64,000 nt of DNA from Faecalicatena_A orotica. Lineage in GTDB: Bacteria; Bacillota; Clostridia; Lachnospirales; Lachnospiraceae. Each line of letters begins with the position of its first letter. Position 1 is the stretch's first letter. Below the pieces are notes generated by a model that worked only from the letters and a program-made list of their open reading frames with translations, was not told the DNA's origin and searched no databases. Location: assembly GCF_040545875.1 (NCBI RefSeq), contig NZ_JBEPMR010000004.1. One strand, 5' to 3'. This document shows positions 60,940 to 64,000 of the stretch, piece after piece. The position numbers were made by a program, and so were the translations under genes.

Positions 60940-62427
60940 ATGCATACACAAAGAAAAAGAAGAACTGCCGGCAAAAAATATTCAAACATAGGACACAGAA
61001 ATATGCCTGATATCTACACTTCTGCGCCAAAAAAGAGCTGGATTATCATAGGCAGCATTCTCTGTCTGCTTCTTCTTATTTACATAGCCATCTCCGTGTT
61101 TTTTATGAGCCATTTTTTTATGAACACCGGGATTAACGGACACAACTTTTCCGGAAAGACAGTCTCAGACGCCGAAAGGTATCTGAAGGATCAGGTAAGC
61201 GATTATTCCCTGACAATCTGGGGAATGGACGGAACGACAGATGTCATCAAAGGGGCTGATATTTCCCTTGTATATGTCGATAATAATCAGATAGAAAATA
61301 TCCTGAAAAAACAAAATCCATTTCTATGGCCCCAGTCTGTTTTTTCCAAGAAAGCCGTCAGCATTACCATTGAATTATCTTATAATAAGGACGCTCTGGA
61401 TCAGGCTGTCGGTTCGCTCCATGCGGTAACCACCGTGCAGACCCCGCCTGTGTCTGCACAGCCAGAATTCGATGGCACCCAGTTTGTCATCAAACCAGAA
61501 ACTTACGGAACCGCGGTTGACATGAACGTATTAAAAGAAAAAATCACATCCGCCATTATGAAGTTTTCTTCCGAAATCAATCTCGAGAAGGAAAAATGCT
61601 ATGCACTCCCCAAATACACCTCTGAGTCAAAAGAGTTGAAGCAGGCCTGTGCCGAAATGAATAAATACTGCAAGGCAAGTATTACTTACCCGATGAATGA
61701 AGCCGTAGTGGTCGATAAAATGCTCATCTCAACATGGCTTACAACCGATGACAATATGAATGTCATTTTTCATGAGGACGCCGTTAAAAACTGGCTGGAA
61801 GAATTTGGTGACAAGTATGATACCATCGGCACTACAAGGACCTTCACAACCCCGTCCGGCAAAAGTGCCACCGTGACGGGAGGCACCTACGGATGGTCGG
61901 TCGATGAGGATACCGAATTCGAGAATCTGAAGAACAACATCAAAAACGGCGAAACCGTAACAAGAGAACCAGAATACTATATCGGGGGAACCGCCGCTGC
62001 CCATGCAATGCCCGACTGGGGAGATACCTTCGTTGATGTGGACCTGAGCGAACAGCACATGTGGTATGTCGTAAATGGTTCTATCGCCCTTGAAACAGAT
62101 GTAATCACCGGAGAACCAATCCCTGAAAAAATCACTCCCGAGGGCACTTACTCTCTGCAGGATAAAAAGATGCATGAAATACTGGTCGGCAGTATCGATC
62201 CCGCCACCGGGAAACCTTCCTATGAGACAGAAGTGACCTACTGGATGCGCATCACATGGGATACGGGCATCGGTCTGCACGATGCCACATGGCAGAGTGG
62301 ATTTGGGGGAAACCTGTATCAGATCCCCAATATCGGATCGCACGGATGCATTAATATGCCACTTGACATGGCCGGTTCTTTGTACGACATGATAGAAATA
62401 GGAACGCCTGTCATTGTTCACTATTAA
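60940..62427 (+). CDS. L,D-transpeptidase with peptidoglycan-binding domains
   Basis: 495 aa. One N-terminal membrane anchor (about 32-55, SWIIIGSILCLLLLIYIAISVFFM). Two PG_binding_4/VanW-like repeats (about 60-330) follow. The YkuD catalytic domain is C-terminal with IGSHGCINMP (H468, C470). It makes 3-3 cross-links in peptidoglycan outside the membrane, insensitive to most penicillins and partly protective against lysozyme. It is third in the sigma operon, 33 bases after the anti-sigma gene, so it is a likely effector of that stress response. Confidence 0.9.
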   Translation: MHTQRKRRTAGKKYSNIGHRNMPDIYTSAPKKSWIIIGSILCLLLLIYIAISVFFMSHFFMNTGINGHNFSGKTVSDAERYLKDQVSDYSLTIWGMDGTTDVIKGADISLVYVDNNQIENILKKQNPFLWPQSVFSKKAVSITIELSYNKDALDQAVGSLHAVTTVQTPPVSAQPEFDGTQFVIKPETYGTAVDMNVLKEKITSAIMKFSSEINLEKEKCYALPKYTSESKELKQACAEMNKYCKASITYPMNEAVVVDKMLISTWLTTDDNMNVIFHEDAVKNWLEEFGDKYDTIGTTRTFTTPSGKSATVTGGTYGWSVDEDTEFENLKNNIKNGETVTREPEYYIGGTAAAHAMPDWGDTFVDVDLSEQHMWYVVNGSIALETDVITGEPIPEKITPEGTYSLQDKKMHEILVGSIDPATGKPSYETEVTYWMRITWDTGIGLHDATWQSGFGGNLYQIPNIGSHGCINMPLDMAGSLYDMIEIGTPVIVHY

Positions 62428-62448
62428 CAAGCTTATACCACGATGAAA

Positions 62449-62490
62449 AAGAGCCGGAACCAGACATATTTGTATCTGATTCCGACTCTT
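62449..62490. terminator. Terminator between convergent transpeptidase and GH3 genes
   Basis: AAGAGCCGGAACCAGA and TCTGATTCCGACTCTT form a long, slightly imperfect stem. A run of five A lies just before it, giving a T tract on the minus strand. Confidence 0.75.
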
Positions 62491-62500
62491 GACTATCCGG

Positions 62501-64000
62501 CTAGACCGTTTTCCGTTTCTTATACTTTTTGAAAAGCAGTATTTCACTTCCTACAAAGAGTATAGCCAGCAGTACATCCACACCGATAAATATCTTTACC
62601 CATCCCGGTGTCCCCGTTTCCTTAGCCATTGCATTGGAATTTGCCAGCGCATACAGGTTCTCATGACTCGCCCTGCGAAGTGCAGTAACGGTATTGGCAT
62701 CCTCTGTATTTGTGATCAGGCCATCTCCGCCTGTCATGGAAAGCCCCTGTGTTAAACCGCTGCGGATCCCCCTGTTCAGATCCATATAGAAGTCAGCAAG
62801 CGGGTCCATCGCATCTGTGATTACAGCTCCGTGGAATCCCCATTCATCCCGCAGCACAGTCTGAAGCAGTGACTGGCAGCTTCCTGCCCACTGGGTTCCG
62901 ATTGAGTTAAAGGATGACATGCATCCAAGGCTTCCACCTTCTTTAAAGCTCTTTTCAAATGCCTTTAGATAGATTTCCCTGATCGACTGTTCCGTTGCCC
63001 AGGTACATATACCGTTTGTTCTGTTTGTTTCCTGGTCATTCAAAGCGAAATGTTTTACATAGCAGATAACTCCCTGTGAAGTGGCTCCGCCTACTTCTTT
63101 GCCGCCTATGATGCCTGCCAGTGTACCGTCTTCTGAATAATACTCAAAATTTCTTCCCGCAAATGCACTGCGGTGGGTATTCATGGCAGGACCATACCAT
63201 CCTGTCACGCCGAGTTCTACACACTCTTTTCCAACCTGTTCTCCCCTCGCCTGTGCCAGTTCTTTATTCCATGTGGCTGCAATCATAGCTGCCGGAGGAT
63301 ATGCCACTCCGCTGATACTGGAGTTGAAATTGCTCGTAATCCCTGCTGGTCCGTCACATGCAGTGGATTCAGCCGCCTCAGCAGAATCTACAGCTATCAT
63401 ATGGAAACCTCCGTCAGCAACCAGTGCAGACATTTCATCTACAGTCATCTGGTCAAGCAGCTCATCCCATTTAGCATCATCATAATCAAGTCCCTTCATA
63501 TCCTGTATTGTCAGGCCATTGTCAGCCCCTGTCACAGGCATTTCTGCATCCGGGTCATCATATTCTGAAGCATCATATGTATTTTTGCATTGATAATCTG
63601 CAATCTGCTCTGATGTCATTTCTACATTTCCCGGTGCTTTTGTAACTTCATCATAGTTGGCAAATCCATCTTTTCTGCTGAGATAAGTCACATCTCCCCT
63701 TGCAAAATCGAACTGATTTGTTACAGCTGTTTCGTCAGTAGAACGCTTTCCGTCATTCTCGTCATTATATATGATATCTTTCTCAACAGTAATTTTCTCT
63801 GAATCTAATATTGTATGAGAATCGCTGTTAAGTGTAATTGCATAGTCACCATGCTCAAGAACATAACTCTTGTTGTTTATGTCATCATAGGATGCCATAT
63901 CTTCATAGTTGAAGGTAATACTAATTGTCTGTGAATCTCCCGGTTCCAGAATTTCTGTTTTTTCGAAATCAAGAAGATTCGTACTTGCTTTTTCAATTCC
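62501..64000 (-). CDS. Membrane-anchored GH3 with permuted domain order (partial)
   Basis: The frame is open to the right window edge, so the 5' end is missing and only the last 499 codons are present. Reading N to C: a fibronectin-III-like segment (SQTISITFNYEDMASYDDINNKSYVLEHGDYAITLN), then the GH3 barrel (CDGPAGI, GPAMNTHRSAFAGRNFEYYSED, KHFALNDQE, AVITDAMDP with the nucleophile Asp), then one membrane helix (VKIFIGVDVLLAILFVGSEIL) and KKYKKRKTV. In standard GH3 the barrel comes first and Fn3 last, so this is a permuted form with a C-terminal anchor. Its barrel would be outside. The GH3_C domain presumably lies in the missing part. Confidence 0.85.
   Translation of the reverse strand, partial: GIEKASTNLLDFEKTEILEPGDSQTISITFNYEDMASYDDINNKSYVLEHGDYAITLNSDSHTILDSEKITVEKDIIYNDENDGKRSTDETAVTNQFDFARGDVTYLSRKDGFANYDEVTKAPGNVEMTSEQIADYQCKNTYDASEYDDPDAEMPVTGADNGLTIQDMKGLDYDDAKWDELLDQMTVDEMSALVADGGFHMIAVDSAEAAESTACDGPAGITSNFNSSISGVAYPPAAMIAATWNKELAQARGEQVGKECVELGVTGWYGPAMNTHRSAFAGRNFEYYSEDGTLAGIIGGKEVGGATSQGVICYVKHFALNDQETNRTNGICTWATEQSIREIYLKAFEKSFKEGGSLGCMSSFNSIGTQWAGSCQSLLQTVLRDEWGFHGAVITDAMDPLADFYMDLNRGIRSGLTQGLSMTGGDGLITNTEDANTVTALRRASHENLYALANSNAMAKETGTPGWVKIFIGVDVLLAILFVGSEILLFKKYKKRKTV

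Overview
The window reads as chromosome of a gut-type Firmicute, most likely a member of the Lachnospiraceae. Support for this is strong AGGAGG ribosome-binding sites, TTG starts, tRNAs without encoded CCA, clostridial families (DUF3795, DUF4179, DUF4097, GtrA-like proteins next to GH3) and many glycosidases of plant or host glycans. The right two thirds carry housekeeping-like and glycan genes of moderate GC. The stretch from about 15.7 to 35.6 kb is visibly AT-richer and accessory. No integrase, transposase, phage gene, rRNA or CRISPR array was seen.

1-8 kb: an RpiR-type regulator, then a divergent cluster. One arm encodes an amino-acid permease and an ornithine-cyclodeaminase-like enzyme. 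The other encodes a glycerate-2-kinase-like protein, an enolase paralogue that has lost several catalytic residues, and a glutamate-dehydrogenase-family enzyme. Both promoters carry the same dyad exactly in the -35/-10 spacer. This looks like a dedicated catabolic pathway for an unidentified amino or hydroxy acid and is the most interesting system here. 8-11.7 kb: an AraC regulator with a GH42 beta-galactosidase, with an 18-bp direct repeat between them. 11.7-15.7 kb: a MarR regulator divergent from a MalY-type C-S lyase fused to a peroxiredoxin-like domain, followed by an amino-acid permease.

15.7-35.9 kb: mainly minus-strand small genes: several acetyltransferases, a nitrilase, DUF4097 and DUF6064 proteins, two DUF3795 proteins, a lincosamide-nucleotidyltransferase homologue, PAP2, methyltransferase, alpha/beta hydrolase, Fic, MerR/CMD, and three TetR regulators whose palindromic operators are recognisable. 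Two genes are broken: a frameshifted membrane HTH gene and a decayed CPBP protease. Two membrane proteins under 55 residues, at 7995-8156 and 31797-31934, are supported by their ribosome-binding sites. tRNA-Cys and tRNA-Glu follow at 36 kb.

36-64 kb: a DUF3810 metalloprotease-like protein; a NagZ-like GH3 with a HAD phosphatase, divergent from an AraC regulator; class I ribonucleotide reductase; an arabinoside operon (ABC importer without ATPase, GH51, GH43) divergent from an OmpR-type two-component system; an ECF S component; a LytTR two-component system; GH3 with a GtrA-like membrane protein; an ECF sigma/anti-sigma/L,D-transpeptidase operon; and, cut by the right edge, a membrane-anchored GH3 with permuted domain order.
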